NCBI GenBank assembly: GCA_016283575.1
Contig: JAEEND010000007.1
Span: 124,001 to 188,000, forward strand
Length of the DNA: 64,000 nt
Origin: Lachnospiraceae bacterium
GTDB taxonomy: Bacteria; Bacillota; Clostridia; Lachnospirales; Lachnospiraceae
Reading direction: 5' to 3'
Position numbers and translations under genes: made by a program. Positions 25,569-33,871 of this stretch are shown here, one piece after another. The stretch's first letter is position 1; each line of letters opens with the position of its first letter. The notes beneath the pieces were generated by a model. That model searched no databases and had not been told where the DNA came from. It saw nothing but the letters and a program-made list of their open reading frames with translations.

Positions 25569-26438
25569 ATGAACGAAAGAACTAAATTTATTTTAAAACA
25601 AATACTTACTGAGATCGTGGGATCCTTTGTGATCGCCACGGGTATCTACAATTTTGCGGTGAATGCCAATTTCCCCGTGGCGGGGTTTTCAGGTATTGCC
25701 CTTATTCTTTATCAGCTATTCAGGATCCCCATGGGTCTTTCTACCATTATCATGAACATTCCGGTGGGGTTATTGTGCTATAAGCTTATCGGTAAGGGCT
25801 TTTTCATGGCATCCGTTCGATGCATGATCATATCGTCACTGGTTATTGACTATATTGCGCCGCTGTTTCCCACATATAACGGTGACAGACTCCTTGCGGC
25901 AATATGTACCGGAGTATTGTGCGGTCTCGGCTATACAATGATCTACATGGTAAATTCATCCACCGGCGGCGCCGATTTTATTTCTTTGGCATATAAGAAC
26001 CGTAACCCCCACGTATCCATCGGACGCATTATGTTTATTTTAGACACGACGATTATTCTTATTGGTGGCGTTCTTTTTTCCGATATTGACGGTATTATTT
26101 ACGGGATAATTCAGAGCTATATAATCGCTCTTGTTGCCAACAAGATGATGTACGGTGTTAATTCGGGCAAGATGACCATGATCGTCACCGACGATGGCAA
26201 AAGAATCTGCGATGTCATAGATGCGGTTTGTCAGCGTGGTTCCACAATTCTTCCGGCTTACGGCGGATTTCAGGAGGACGACCGCCAGGTTGTGATGTGC
26301 GCCTGCAGTGATAAGGAAATGTATGTGGTACAGAAGGCGGTAAAAGAAGCGGATCCCAAGGCATTTTTGATTGTACTTGAATCCAACGAAGTCCACGGAG
26401 AGGGCTTTAAGACCCTTAACCTTGGCGAAAAAGAATGA
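25569..26438 (+). CDS. YitT family membrane protein (DUF161 + DUF2179)
   Basis: The 289-residue protein has five or six membrane segments (residues about 10-200) with GIYNFAVNANFPVAGFSGIALILYQ, then a cytosolic DUF2179 domain (about 220-280; RGSTILPAYGGFQEDDRQVVMC). This is the usual YitT layout. The function is unknown in most species. AAAAGGT lies before the ATG. Confidence 0.88.
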   Translation: MNERTKFILKQILTEIVGSFVIATGIYNFAVNANFPVAGFSGIALILYQLFRIPMGLSTIIMNIPVGLLCYKLIGKGFFMASVRCMIISSLVIDYIAPLFPTYNGDRLLAAICTGVLCGLGYTMIYMVNSSTGGADFISLAYKNRNPHVSIGRIMFILDTTIILIGGVLFSDIDGIIYGIIQSYIIALVANKMMYGVNSGKMTMIVTDDGKRICDVIDAVCQRGSTILPAYGGFQEDDRQVVMCACSDKEMYVVQKAVKEADPKAFLIVLESNEVHGEGFKTLNLGEKE

Positions 26439-26463
26439 TACTATCGCATAAGTCAGAACTTTG

Positions 26464-26472
26464 TGATATAAT
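26464..26472 (+). promoter_or_regulatory. Extended -10 promoter element before the hydrogenase gene
   Basis: TGATATAAT is an extended -10 element (TGn plus TATAAT). No good -35 box is visible 17 bp upstream, as is common for extended -10 promoters. Confidence 0.4.
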
Positions 26473-26564
26473 TGGCAAAGAATGCGTAATAATGGTTTAA
26501 AGCAGTATGCACGCGATGTGCCGGGCTTTTGATCAAACGCATATATTGCTTTAGTGAGGGAACA

Positions 26565-28100
26565 ATGCGAGGTATCTATACATCAGTAACAGATTTAAGA
26601 AAGCGTGTTTATGCGGAAGTTGCGAGGCTTTCTTATGAATATAAAGACGGCGATCTCTCCAAGATGGAAGAGATTCCGTATAAAGTTATTCCGGGAGAGG
26701 TTTCCGTATACAGCGACAGTGTATTTCTGGAAAGAGCCATTGTAAGAGAAAAGATGCGAATGGCCATGGGCCTTCCCGCCAGAACTGCCGCCGAGCAGGC
26801 ACCGGTCACACAAGGTGCCGAAGAGTGTGTCAAACCGGAAAAATACTATCAGCCACCTTTAATAAGTGTCATCAAATTCGCATGTCATGCATGCCCCGAC
26901 AATAAGGTCATGGTGACGGATGCCTGCCAGGGCTGTCTTGCACATCCCTGTAAAGAGGTATGCCCTAAAGGTGCCATAACCATCAAAAACGGAAAATCCC
27001 ATATTGATGAAGAAAAGTGTATAAAATGCGGTAAATGTGTTTCCGTATGTCAGTACGGAGCCATTAATAAACTGGAGCGTCCCTGCGCAAGAGCCTGTGG
27101 TATGAATGCCATCGGTTCCGACGAGTACGGACGTGCTGAGATCAATGAAGAAAAATGTGTATCCTGTGGAATGTGTCTTGCAAACTGCCCCTTCGGAGCA
27201 ATAGAAGATAAGGCACAGATTTTCCAGGTCATTCAGGCAATTCGAGGAGAAGTGCCGGTTTATGCCGCCATTGCTCCCTCTGTTTCAGGCCAGTTTGGTC
27301 CTGATTTTACTCCGGAAAAGATGCGCCCCGCTTTCAAGGCATTGGGCTTTGAGGACGTGGTTGAGGTAGCCATCGGTGCTGACCTTTGTACCATCGAGGA
27401 GGCAAGAGACTTTGTTGAGGAAGTGCCCGATAAACTTCCCTTCATGGGAACATCATGCTGTCCCGCCTGGTCCGTCATGGCGAAAAAAATGTTTCCGGAA
27501 TATGCAAACTGTATTTCCATGGCTTTAACCCCCATGGTTCTTACGGGACGACTTATCAAAAAGAAACATCCCGGATGCCTGGTCGCATTTATAGGTCCCT
27601 GCGCTGCCAAGAAGCTTGAAGCAAGCCGCAGATCCATCCGAAGCGATGTGGATTTTGTCCTTACCTTCGAAGAAGTAATGGGAATGTTTGAAGCCAAAGA
27701 AGTGGACTTTAAATCATTGCCTGATGATGATACAATGCACGGTGCCAGTGGTGACGGAAGAGGTTTCGCCGTAAGCGGAGGTGTTGCCAATGCCGTTGTC
27801 AATTGCATCCATGAGATGTATCCTGATAAAGAAATAAAAGTTGAGCGTGCAGAAGGATTGCGTGACTGCATAAAGCTTATGCAGATGGCCAAGGCCGGTA
27901 AATATAACGGCTATCTTTTGGAAGGCATGGCATGTCCCGGAGGCTGTATTGCCGGCGCCGGTACCATTCAGCCCATCAATAAATCCGCCATGTCCATACA
28001 GGCGCACAAAAAGGCATCCACCAATGCCCATGCTACTCAAAGCCAATACAAGGAGCTTCTTGAAACACTGGAAGAAACCTTTAAGGATAAACCTGAATAG
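26565..28100 (+). CDS. Monomeric [FeFe]-hydrogenase with ferredoxin domain (group B-like)
   Basis: The 511-residue protein has an N-terminal cysteine-rich region (ACHACPDNK, ACQGCLAHPCKEVCPKG). Two 4Fe-4S motifs follow (CIKCGKCVSVCQYG and CVSCGMCLANCPFG) and then a catalytic domain with three H-cluster motifs: TSCCPAW, GPCAAKK and ACPGGC. It would make or use H2 with ferredoxin. GPC at the second motif, rather than MPC, fits group B enzymes. GAGGGA precedes ATG 26565; an earlier TTG (26529) is less likely. No maturation genes are in the window. Confidence 0.9.
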   Translation: MRGIYTSVTDLRKRVYAEVARLSYEYKDGDLSKMEEIPYKVIPGEVSVYSDSVFLERAIVREKMRMAMGLPARTAAEQAPVTQGAEECVKPEKYYQPPLISVIKFACHACPDNKVMVTDACQGCLAHPCKEVCPKGAITIKNGKSHIDEEKCIKCGKCVSVCQYGAINKLERPCARACGMNAIGSDEYGRAEINEEKCVSCGMCLANCPFGAIEDKAQIFQVIQAIRGEVPVYAAIAPSVSGQFGPDFTPEKMRPAFKALGFEDVVEVAIGADLCTIEEARDFVEEVPDKLPFMGTSCCPAWSVMAKKMFPEYANCISMALTPMVLTGRLIKKKHPGCLVAFIGPCAAKKLEASRRSIRSDVDFVLTFEEVMGMFEAKEVDFKSLPDDDTMHGASGDGRGFAVSGGVANAVVNCIHEMYPDKEIKVERAEGLRDCIKLMQMAKAGKYNGYLLEGMACPGGCIAGAGTIQPINKSAMSIQAHKKASTNAHATQSQYKELLETLEETFKDKPE

Positions 28101-28102
28101 TT

Positions 28103-28132
28103 TTTACTTTTTTTAATAATTAATGCTATAAT
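28103..28132 (+). promoter_or_regulatory. Predicted promoter of the HD-GYP regulator gene
   Basis: TTTACT at 28103-28108 and TATAAT at 28127-28132 are 18 bp apart, in the 70-bp gap after the hydrogenase gene. Confidence 0.5.
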
Positions 28133-28170
28133 TTATTTAACTAACGTTGTTACCTTTGTCGGGAGGGTAC

Positions 28171-29262
28171 ATGAAAAAAATACTGATAGTTGATGACATT
28201 GCATTAAACCACGCGGCGGCACGTGAAGTGCTTGAAGACACTTACGAGCTTTATGAAGCCATGTCCGCCAAAGAAGCTTTTGAAATCTTGAAGACCGTTA
28301 CACCGGATCTCATACTTCTTGACATCATAATGCCGGAAGTAAACGGCATGGAAATGCTTGAAGAATTAAAGAGCATTCCCGCCTACAAGGACATTCCCGT
28401 AATATTCTTAACGGCTGACACAAGCCCCGAAGCGGAAGTTGAAGGCTTCAACTTAGGAATCGTTGATTACATCACGAAGCCCTTTGTGCCCGTTGTCATG
28501 AAGAAGCGTATCGAAACTCAGATAAAGCTTGCCGAATATAACAGGAGCCTTGAAGCGGAAGTTGAGAAAAAGGTAAAAGAAACGGAAGACATGTATGATG
28601 TCATAACCGTAAGCTTTGCATGCCTCGTAGAATCCCGGGACGGTGTTACCGGAGGACATTTAAAGAACACTTCCATTTATTTTTCAGCATTTTTGGGCCA
28701 TTTAAAGACCCTTCCTCAATATAAGCACTTAATGCCTCCTTCATTTGTAAAGAGAGCCTGCAGAAGTGCGCCTTTGCATGACATCGGTAAAATCGCCGTA
28801 AGCGATGCGGTGCTTCAGAAGCCCGCAACACTTTCCGATACGGAGTTTTCACAGATGAAATATCACGCTATAATCGGTGGTGATATATTTGATTTCTTAA
28901 AAGAAAGGATTCCTGATAAGGAATTCGCTCATATTGCGGGACAGATGGCTCGTTACCATCATGAACGCTGGGACGGAAAAGGTTATCCCGACGGATTAAA
29001 GGGTGAAGAGATTCCCCTTGTTGCACGCATTATGAGTATTGTGGATGTTTACGATGCTCTTACATCTGAACGCCCCTACAAGGAGCCTTTTTCTCACGAG
29101 AAGGCCATGGCCATGATCGCAGAAGCCAGCGGAACTCAGTTCGATCCCGCCCTTGTGGACCAGTTCATAAGTATCAGCAATGTAATAAAACAGTGCCTTG
29201 AGACAAAAGAAGAGATGATTCAGCAAAAGAAATACTTCTCTGTAAAATACAAGTTTGATTAA
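28171..29262 (+). CDS. Response regulator with HD-GYP domain
   Basis: The 363-residue protein combines an N-terminal receiver domain (phosphoacceptor D51 in LLDIIMP, K in ITKPF) with a C-terminal HD-GYP phosphodiesterase domain. The latter has H203-D204 in HDIGKIA and HHERWDGKGYPDGL plus DVYDALTSERPYK. Intact HD-GYP enzymes break down cyclic-di-GMP, so this protein should lower c-di-GMP in response to an unknown kinase. GGGAGGG before ATG 28171 fixes the start. No kinase gene lies next to it; the hybrid kinase at 36.6 kb is the nearest candidate. Confidence 0.9.
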   Translation: MKKILIVDDIALNHAAAREVLEDTYELYEAMSAKEAFEILKTVTPDLILLDIIMPEVNGMEMLEELKSIPAYKDIPVIFLTADTSPEAEVEGFNLGIVDYITKPFVPVVMKKRIETQIKLAEYNRSLEAEVEKKVKETEDMYDVITVSFACLVESRDGVTGGHLKNTSIYFSAFLGHLKTLPQYKHLMPPSFVKRACRSAPLHDIGKIAVSDAVLQKPATLSDTEFSQMKYHAIIGGDIFDFLKERIPDKEFAHIAGQMARYHHERWDGKGYPDGLKGEEIPLVARIMSIVDVYDALTSERPYKEPFSHEKAMAMIAEASGTQFDPALVDQFISISNVIKQCLETKEEMIQQKKYFSVKYKFD

Positions 29263-29286
29263 GGCCGGAAATAAGGAGTAAATAAA

Positions 29287-30462
29287 GTGAAGAAATACCT
29301 TGCATTAATGATGGCAGTATGTCTTTCTTTTACCATGGTTGCATGTGGTAACGGAAAAGAAGCAGAAAGCTCTGCCAGCGACGAACTTCCCTTCGAGATC
29401 AGCGAAGAGCCCATCACCATCGGTGGAGAAGAATCCGCTGAAGCCGAAGAAGAGGAAGAAAACGTAGAAGGAAAATACAGATCCGAGCTTACCAACGAAT
29501 GGATCGATGAAGAATTAAAAGACCAGAGACCCGTAGCGGTTATGGTTGACAACGAGATCAAGGCTCTTCCCCACATGGGTGTTAACTCAGCCGATATCGT
29601 GTACGAAATGGTAAATTCAACTCTTAACGGACGTATCACCCGTATGATGTGTATCGTTAAGGATTACAACAACATTCAGTATATTGGTAACGTAAGAAGT
29701 GCGCGTCCCACCAATTTACTTATCACCCCTGAATACAATGCGATTCTTATTCATGACGGTGGCCCTTTCTACATCAATGATTTCCTTGCAAGAGACTGGA
29801 ATAACAACTTAAGCGGCGGTTTCGCCCGTATCTCTAACGGCAAGTCCTATGAATATACCGAATATGCAACAGCTGAGGACTATTCCGCAGGCGGAAAATC
29901 ATATAAGAGTATTTTAAACAGAATCAATGATGCCAAGATAGACGTAGAATACAACGAATACTATCCCGGAAAGCATTTTGAATTTAACAGTAAAGATACA
30001 GGCCTTGATGATGACAAGAAGGCAGTAACAGCAGAAACCATCAAGCTTCCCTTCCCCCACAACGAGTCAACTCTTTACTATAATGACGATACAAAGCTTT
30101 ATGAATATCATGAATATGCTCACAGAGCAGGTGACGGTTTCTCATCAAAGCAGACAGGACCTCACGTAGATCCTCTTGATGATGATAATGTACTTTCATT
30201 CAAGAACCTGATCATCTATTCAGCAGTCATGAATCAGCTTGATCAGAACGGTTACATGATCTACAACGTGATCGGTTCAGGTAACAACGGTTACTACATT
30301 ACAGACGGTAAGGCAGTTCCCATTACCTGGTCCAAGGCTTCCGAAAACGAGCTCACGGTTTTCAAGAACAAGGAAACCGGCGAGGATATCAAGCTCAACA
30401 CAGGTAAGACCTACATAGCTATCGTTCCCGAAGATGCTTGGGAAGAACTTATTATAGAATAA
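29287..30462 (+). CDS. DUF3048 lipoprotein
   Basis: The 391-residue protein starts at GTG with AAGGAG nine bases upstream. It has a lipoprotein signal ending VAC (C20) and an acidic linker. The DUF3048 domain follows, with RPVAVMVDNEIKALPHMGVN, YIGNVRSARPTNLLI and GYMIYNVIGSGNNGYYITDGK. The role of DUF3048 (YerB-like) proteins is unknown; they lie on the outer face of the membrane. The gene follows the HD-GYP gene by 24 bp and may be cotranscribed with it. Confidence 0.88.
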   Translation: MKKYLALMMAVCLSFTMVACGNGKEAESSASDELPFEISEEPITIGGEESAEAEEEEENVEGKYRSELTNEWIDEELKDQRPVAVMVDNEIKALPHMGVNSADIVYEMVNSTLNGRITRMMCIVKDYNNIQYIGNVRSARPTNLLITPEYNAILIHDGGPFYINDFLARDWNNNLSGGFARISNGKSYEYTEYATAEDYSAGGKSYKSILNRINDAKIDVEYNEYYPGKHFEFNSKDTGLDDDKKAVTAETIKLPFPHNESTLYYNDDTKLYEYHEYAHRAGDGFSSKQTGPHVDPLDDDNVLSFKNLIIYSAVMNQLDQNGYMIYNVIGSGNNGYYITDGKAVPITWSKASENELTVFKNKETGEDIKLNTGKTYIAIVPEDAWEELIIE

Positions 30463-30472
30463 TTGATCATAT

Positions 30473-30500
30473 GGGCAAAGGCGCTTCGGCGTTTTTGCCC
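30473..30500 (+). terminator. UUCG-capped hairpin after the DUF3048 gene
   Basis: GGGCAAAGGCGC and GCGTTTTTGCCC pair over all 12 positions (two G-T pairs) around TTCG. There is no T-run directly after it, so it is a weak terminator or a 3'-end stabiliser. Confidence 0.65.
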
Positions 30501-30527
30501 TAATACTCTTTAAGGATATTTTATCTT

Positions 30528-32132
30528 ATGAAATTTCTAAAGAACCACTGGTATGACCTGGTGCTTTTTTTTGCATGTGTGGTCCTGATACTCTTAAACG
30601 TGTTTTTCTTACAGAACTGGATAGATGCGGATATGTCCGCCGAGATGGTTTTTTCAAAGCTTCTTAGTGATGAAGGAGCCTTTTTAGCGTCTAAGAACTG
30701 GTTCTATTCTACGGAATTTCGTATTCTTTATTCTCAGATCGTAATGGTTCCGTTATTTAAATTCATAAGTAACTGGTATGCAGTCAGATTCATCATGAAC
30801 GTTGTTTTCTATGCGATCATGCTTTTCTCATACTTCTACATGATGAAGCCTCTTAATTTGCAGAGAAAGAATGTGGTGATCTCAGCCATTGTCTTAATGC
30901 TTCCTTTTTCGGAAACAGTCATGGCTCACGTATTTATGGGAAATACCTATATGTCCCATATAATTATCGTATTCTTATTAATGGGCTTATTCCTGCGACT
31001 TTCTTATGATGCGGGAAAAAGAAAGCCTGTTACGGACATTGTAAACTGGGCCTTCTTTGCACTTCTCTCAACTGTTGCAGGTATGTCGGGCGTGAGATAT
31101 TTCCTGGCGATCCTCGGACCGCTTGTGATCGCCGCATGTATATATGCGATCAAGAGTAAAGAATTTCAGGTCATGAGAGTCACTCCCGGTAAAGATACAT
31201 TTAAGACACTACTATCATCTGAATCCATGAATCCTTTCTACGTTTCCTTAGTTGGGGCAGTGCTCGGATTTTTGGGTTATGTCATAAATGTAGTTTACAT
31301 AAGTAAGACATTCCAATTCCAGACCTATGAAGGCATTAAGTTTATTTTAGTTTACGATGGCGTGCTCATGGACAGGATCCAGCGTACCATCGGAAGCTTC
31401 TTAATGCTTTTCGGATACATAGACAATAGATCGGTATTGTCCGTTCGCGGTGTTATAACGGTGATTTCTTTTGTTATTCCTGCGCTTTTGATATTGGCAG
31501 CAGTGCTTGTAAAGAAGACGGATAATAAAAAAGTTCTGATCCTCAGAACCTTTTTCTTTGTAACACTTTTCGTAAATACATTTGCTTTTGTATTTACGGA
31601 TTCAACGGTTGTTGCAAGATACTATATTACCGTAATGATATTTACGCTTCCTTTACTTGCGGCATTTCTTGAATACGGGCGCCTTTCTTTTGACAAAACG
31701 GCCCTTGTGACTGTGCTTCTTCTGTGCGCTTTGCTCGCATCCCTTAAGGAGATCGGCAGCATGGCGGGAAGTGATAAAAATGCCGGAAGACGTGAAGTAA
31801 GTGAGTTCCTTACGGAAGCAGGCTATAAGTTCGGCTTTGCAACATACTGGAACGCGGGAATCATGACGGAACTATCTGATGGAAAGCTTCAGGTTGCGGG
31901 AGTACATGAACCCGACATGACGGAGTTTAAGTGGTCGGCTCCGGCAAAATATTATAATGATGATTATTTCGAAGGCCCTGTTTTCTTTATCTTTTCTTTG
32001 GAGGAATCGGAAAAGACAAGTAACAGCGCTTTAATCTCGGCAGGTGATCTTGTATTTACAAATGCTGAATTCAAGGTTTACCGCTATGAAAACAGAAAAG
32101 CAGTAACGGATTTATTAAATGAACAGAATTAA
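30528..32132 (+). CDS. Polytopic membrane protein, possible GT-C glycosyltransferase
   Basis: The 534-residue protein has about 11-12 hydrophobic segments. After the first segment comes an acidic motif, NWIDADMSAEM (D33, D35, E39), like the acidic loop of GT-C sugar transferases, and the last 100 residues form an outside domain. No family is certain. Its gene overlaps the next by 14 bp, and the operon also includes GtrA and a GH3 glycosidase, which supports a role in sugar transfer at the cell surface. Confidence 0.6.
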   Translation: MKFLKNHWYDLVLFFACVVLILLNVFFLQNWIDADMSAEMVFSKLLSDEGAFLASKNWFYSTEFRILYSQIVMVPLFKFISNWYAVRFIMNVVFYAIMLFSYFYMMKPLNLQRKNVVISAIVLMLPFSETVMAHVFMGNTYMSHIIIVFLLMGLFLRLSYDAGKRKPVTDIVNWAFFALLSTVAGMSGVRYFLAILGPLVIAACIYAIKSKEFQVMRVTPGKDTFKTLLSSESMNPFYVSLVGAVLGFLGYVINVVYISKTFQFQTYEGIKFILVYDGVLMDRIQRTIGSFLMLFGYIDNRSVLSVRGVITVISFVIPALLILAAVLVKKTDNKKVLILRTFFFVTLFVNTFAFVFTDSTVVARYYITVMIFTLPLLAAFLEYGRLSFDKTALVTVLLLCALLASLKEIGSMAGSDKNAGRREVSEFLTEAGYKFGFATYWNAGIMTELSDGKLQVAGVHEPDMTEFKWSAPAKYYNDDYFEGPVFFIFSLEESEKTSNSALISAGDLVFTNAEFKVYRYENRKAVTDLLNEQN

Positions 32133-33324
32133 AGAATTTGTAAAAAAAGAAGCAGTACTTACGGTGGCAATCTTTCTTGCCGTAATATCAATGTTTTTTG
32201 TGCACCCTGACAAAGAATATATAGGATATATAGATTTCCGTACTCTCGGAATCCTCTTTATGCTTATGGTGGTTGTGGCGGGATTTTCAAAGCTCGGAAT
32301 TTTTGAAAAGCTTGCAAAGCTTATGTTAGCTAGAGTGAACAGAGTGAGCGGAGTGGTATTTACTCTCACCATTTTATGTTTTCTCTCTTCCATGTTCATT
32401 ACTAACGATGTGGCGCTTATCACCTTCGTGCCCTTTGCTTTTACCACATTTAAGCTTCTTGATGAGGATGTTAAAAAGAAATATATGATCCCTACGGTTG
32501 TATTTGAAACGGTGGCAGCCAATCTCGGAAGCATGTTGACACCCGTCGGTAACCCGCAGAATCTTTATTTATACGGAAAAGCGGAGATCGGTATAGGTGA
32601 ATTTACGGCTATCACTGCGCCTTACACCTTAATGTCCTTTGTGCTTATTGCTTTGGGCCTTACGGTTTTGATTATTCGAAACGGAAATGCTCGTATAAAA
32701 AGTGAAGATGAAGATCTGACATCATTGAATGCTTCTCAAAACACTCCCAGGCAGGGTGTATTCAATGTGACTCTCACGGAGCTTTTTATGAAGAGCCGGA
32801 CAAGATATCATGTGAATCTCATTCTTTATATCATGTTATTTATTGTGGCGCTCCTTTCCGTACTCAGGATATTTCCCTGGCATATGAGCTTTTTCATAAC
32901 CTTAATAATTGTTTTATTTGCAGACCATGAAAATTTAAAAAACGTGGACTATTCTTTGCTTATGACCTTCGTGGCGTTCTTTATATTTATAGGTAACATG
33001 GGACGGATCCCCGCTTTCAGCACTTTTTTAAGCAGGATGGTGTCGGGAAAAGAAGTTATCACAGCCGTATTATCGAGCCAGGTTGTAAGTAATGTTCCTG
33101 CAGCCCTTCTTTTATCGGGCTTTACGGATAATTATAAGGCTCTGATAATCGGCACTGATTTAGGCGGCCTCGGCACTCTCATCGCTTCCATGGCAAGCCT
33201 CATATCCTATAAGATTGCCGCTCAGTCCAAGGAAATTAAAATGGGAAAGTACTTATTATATTTCACCATGGTAAATGTGGTATTTTTAATAATTCTTTTT
33301 CTTTTCCATATCATAATTGCATAA
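32119..33324 (+). CDS. SLC13/DASS-type anion permease
   Basis: The 401-residue transporter has about 11 membrane segments and the ion-transporter motif SSMFITNDVALITFVPF near residue 90. LGSMLTPVGNPQNLYLYG follows near residue 137, as in the SLC13/CitMHS/ArsB superfamily. It probably moves carboxylates or other anions. It overlaps the upstream gene by 14 bp and the downstream gene follows closely, pointing to translational coupling. There is no strong RBS before its ATG, which also suits coupling. Confidence 0.82.
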   Translation: MNRIKEFVKKEAVLTVAIFLAVISMFFVHPDKEYIGYIDFRTLGILFMLMVVVAGFSKLGIFEKLAKLMLARVNRVSGVVFTLTILCFLSSMFITNDVALITFVPFAFTTFKLLDEDVKKKYMIPTVVFETVAANLGSMLTPVGNPQNLYLYGKAEIGIGEFTAITAPYTLMSFVLIALGLTVLIIRNGNARIKSEDEDLTSLNASQNTPRQGVFNVTLTELFMKSRTRYHVNLILYIMLFIVALLSVLRIFPWHMSFFITLIIVLFADHENLKNVDYSLLMTFVAFFIFIGNMGRIPAFSTFLSRMVSGKEVITAVLSSQVVSNVPAALLLSGFTDNYKALIIGTDLGGLGTLIASMASLISYKIAAQSKEIKMGKYLLYFTMVNVVFLIILFLFHIIIA

Positions 33325-33340
33325 GGAGTACTGTTTAGTA

Positions 33341-33871
33341 ATGCGAGGATTAATTGATAAAATAAAGGATCTCTTTAAAAAATACGAAGAAATCATAACC
33401 TACCTGATCGTAGGTGTGTTAACAACCATTGTATCCTGGGTTGCAGCCTGGGTAGCTACATTGTTTTTGGATTCGACCGTAGCGATACAGAATAATATCA
33501 TCAATACCATCAGCTGGATCGCCGGCGTTCTTTTTGCATATCCACTGTCAAGAGTGTGGGTATTTAAGAGTAAAAACCCCCATATCGTAAGAGAGTTCTT
33601 CGGATTTGCGGGTTCCCGTATATCAACATGGGTGCTTGACGTATTTATCATGTGGATATTTGTTAATGTAATACCATTTACCAACGGACTTAAGAATCTT
33701 GCTACACGCTTGGGACGCGAGTACACCCAGGACCAGCTTGATACCATGAATTACTGGATAGCTAAAATTTTCATTTCTTCAGTGCTTGTAATGGTAGGAA
33801 ATTACGTATTCAGCAAAGTGCTTATCTTTAGAAAGAAAAACACAGAGGAGGAGAAGCGGGTTGAAGATTAA
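33341..33871 (+). CDS. GtrA-family flippase-like membrane protein
   Basis: The 176-residue protein has four predicted membrane segments and GtrA landmarks: EIITYLIVGVLTTIVSWVA near the N-terminus, NTISWIAGVLFAYPLSRVWVF in the middle, and VGNYVFSKVLIFRKK at the end. GtrA proteins are thought to flip polyprenyl-linked sugars. AAGGAG at 33323-33328 precedes ATG 33341. An earlier in-frame TTG (33317) would overlap the permease gene. The following GH3 gene overlaps this one by 11 bp. Confidence 0.88.
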   Translation: MRGLIDKIKDLFKKYEEIITYLIVGVLTTIVSWVAAWVATLFLDSTVAIQNNIINTISWIAGVLFAYPLSRVWVFKSKNPHIVREFFGFAGSRISTWVLDVFIMWIFVNVIPFTNGLKNLATRLGREYTQDQLDTMNYWIAKIFISSVLVMVGNYVFSKVLIFRKKNTEEEKRVED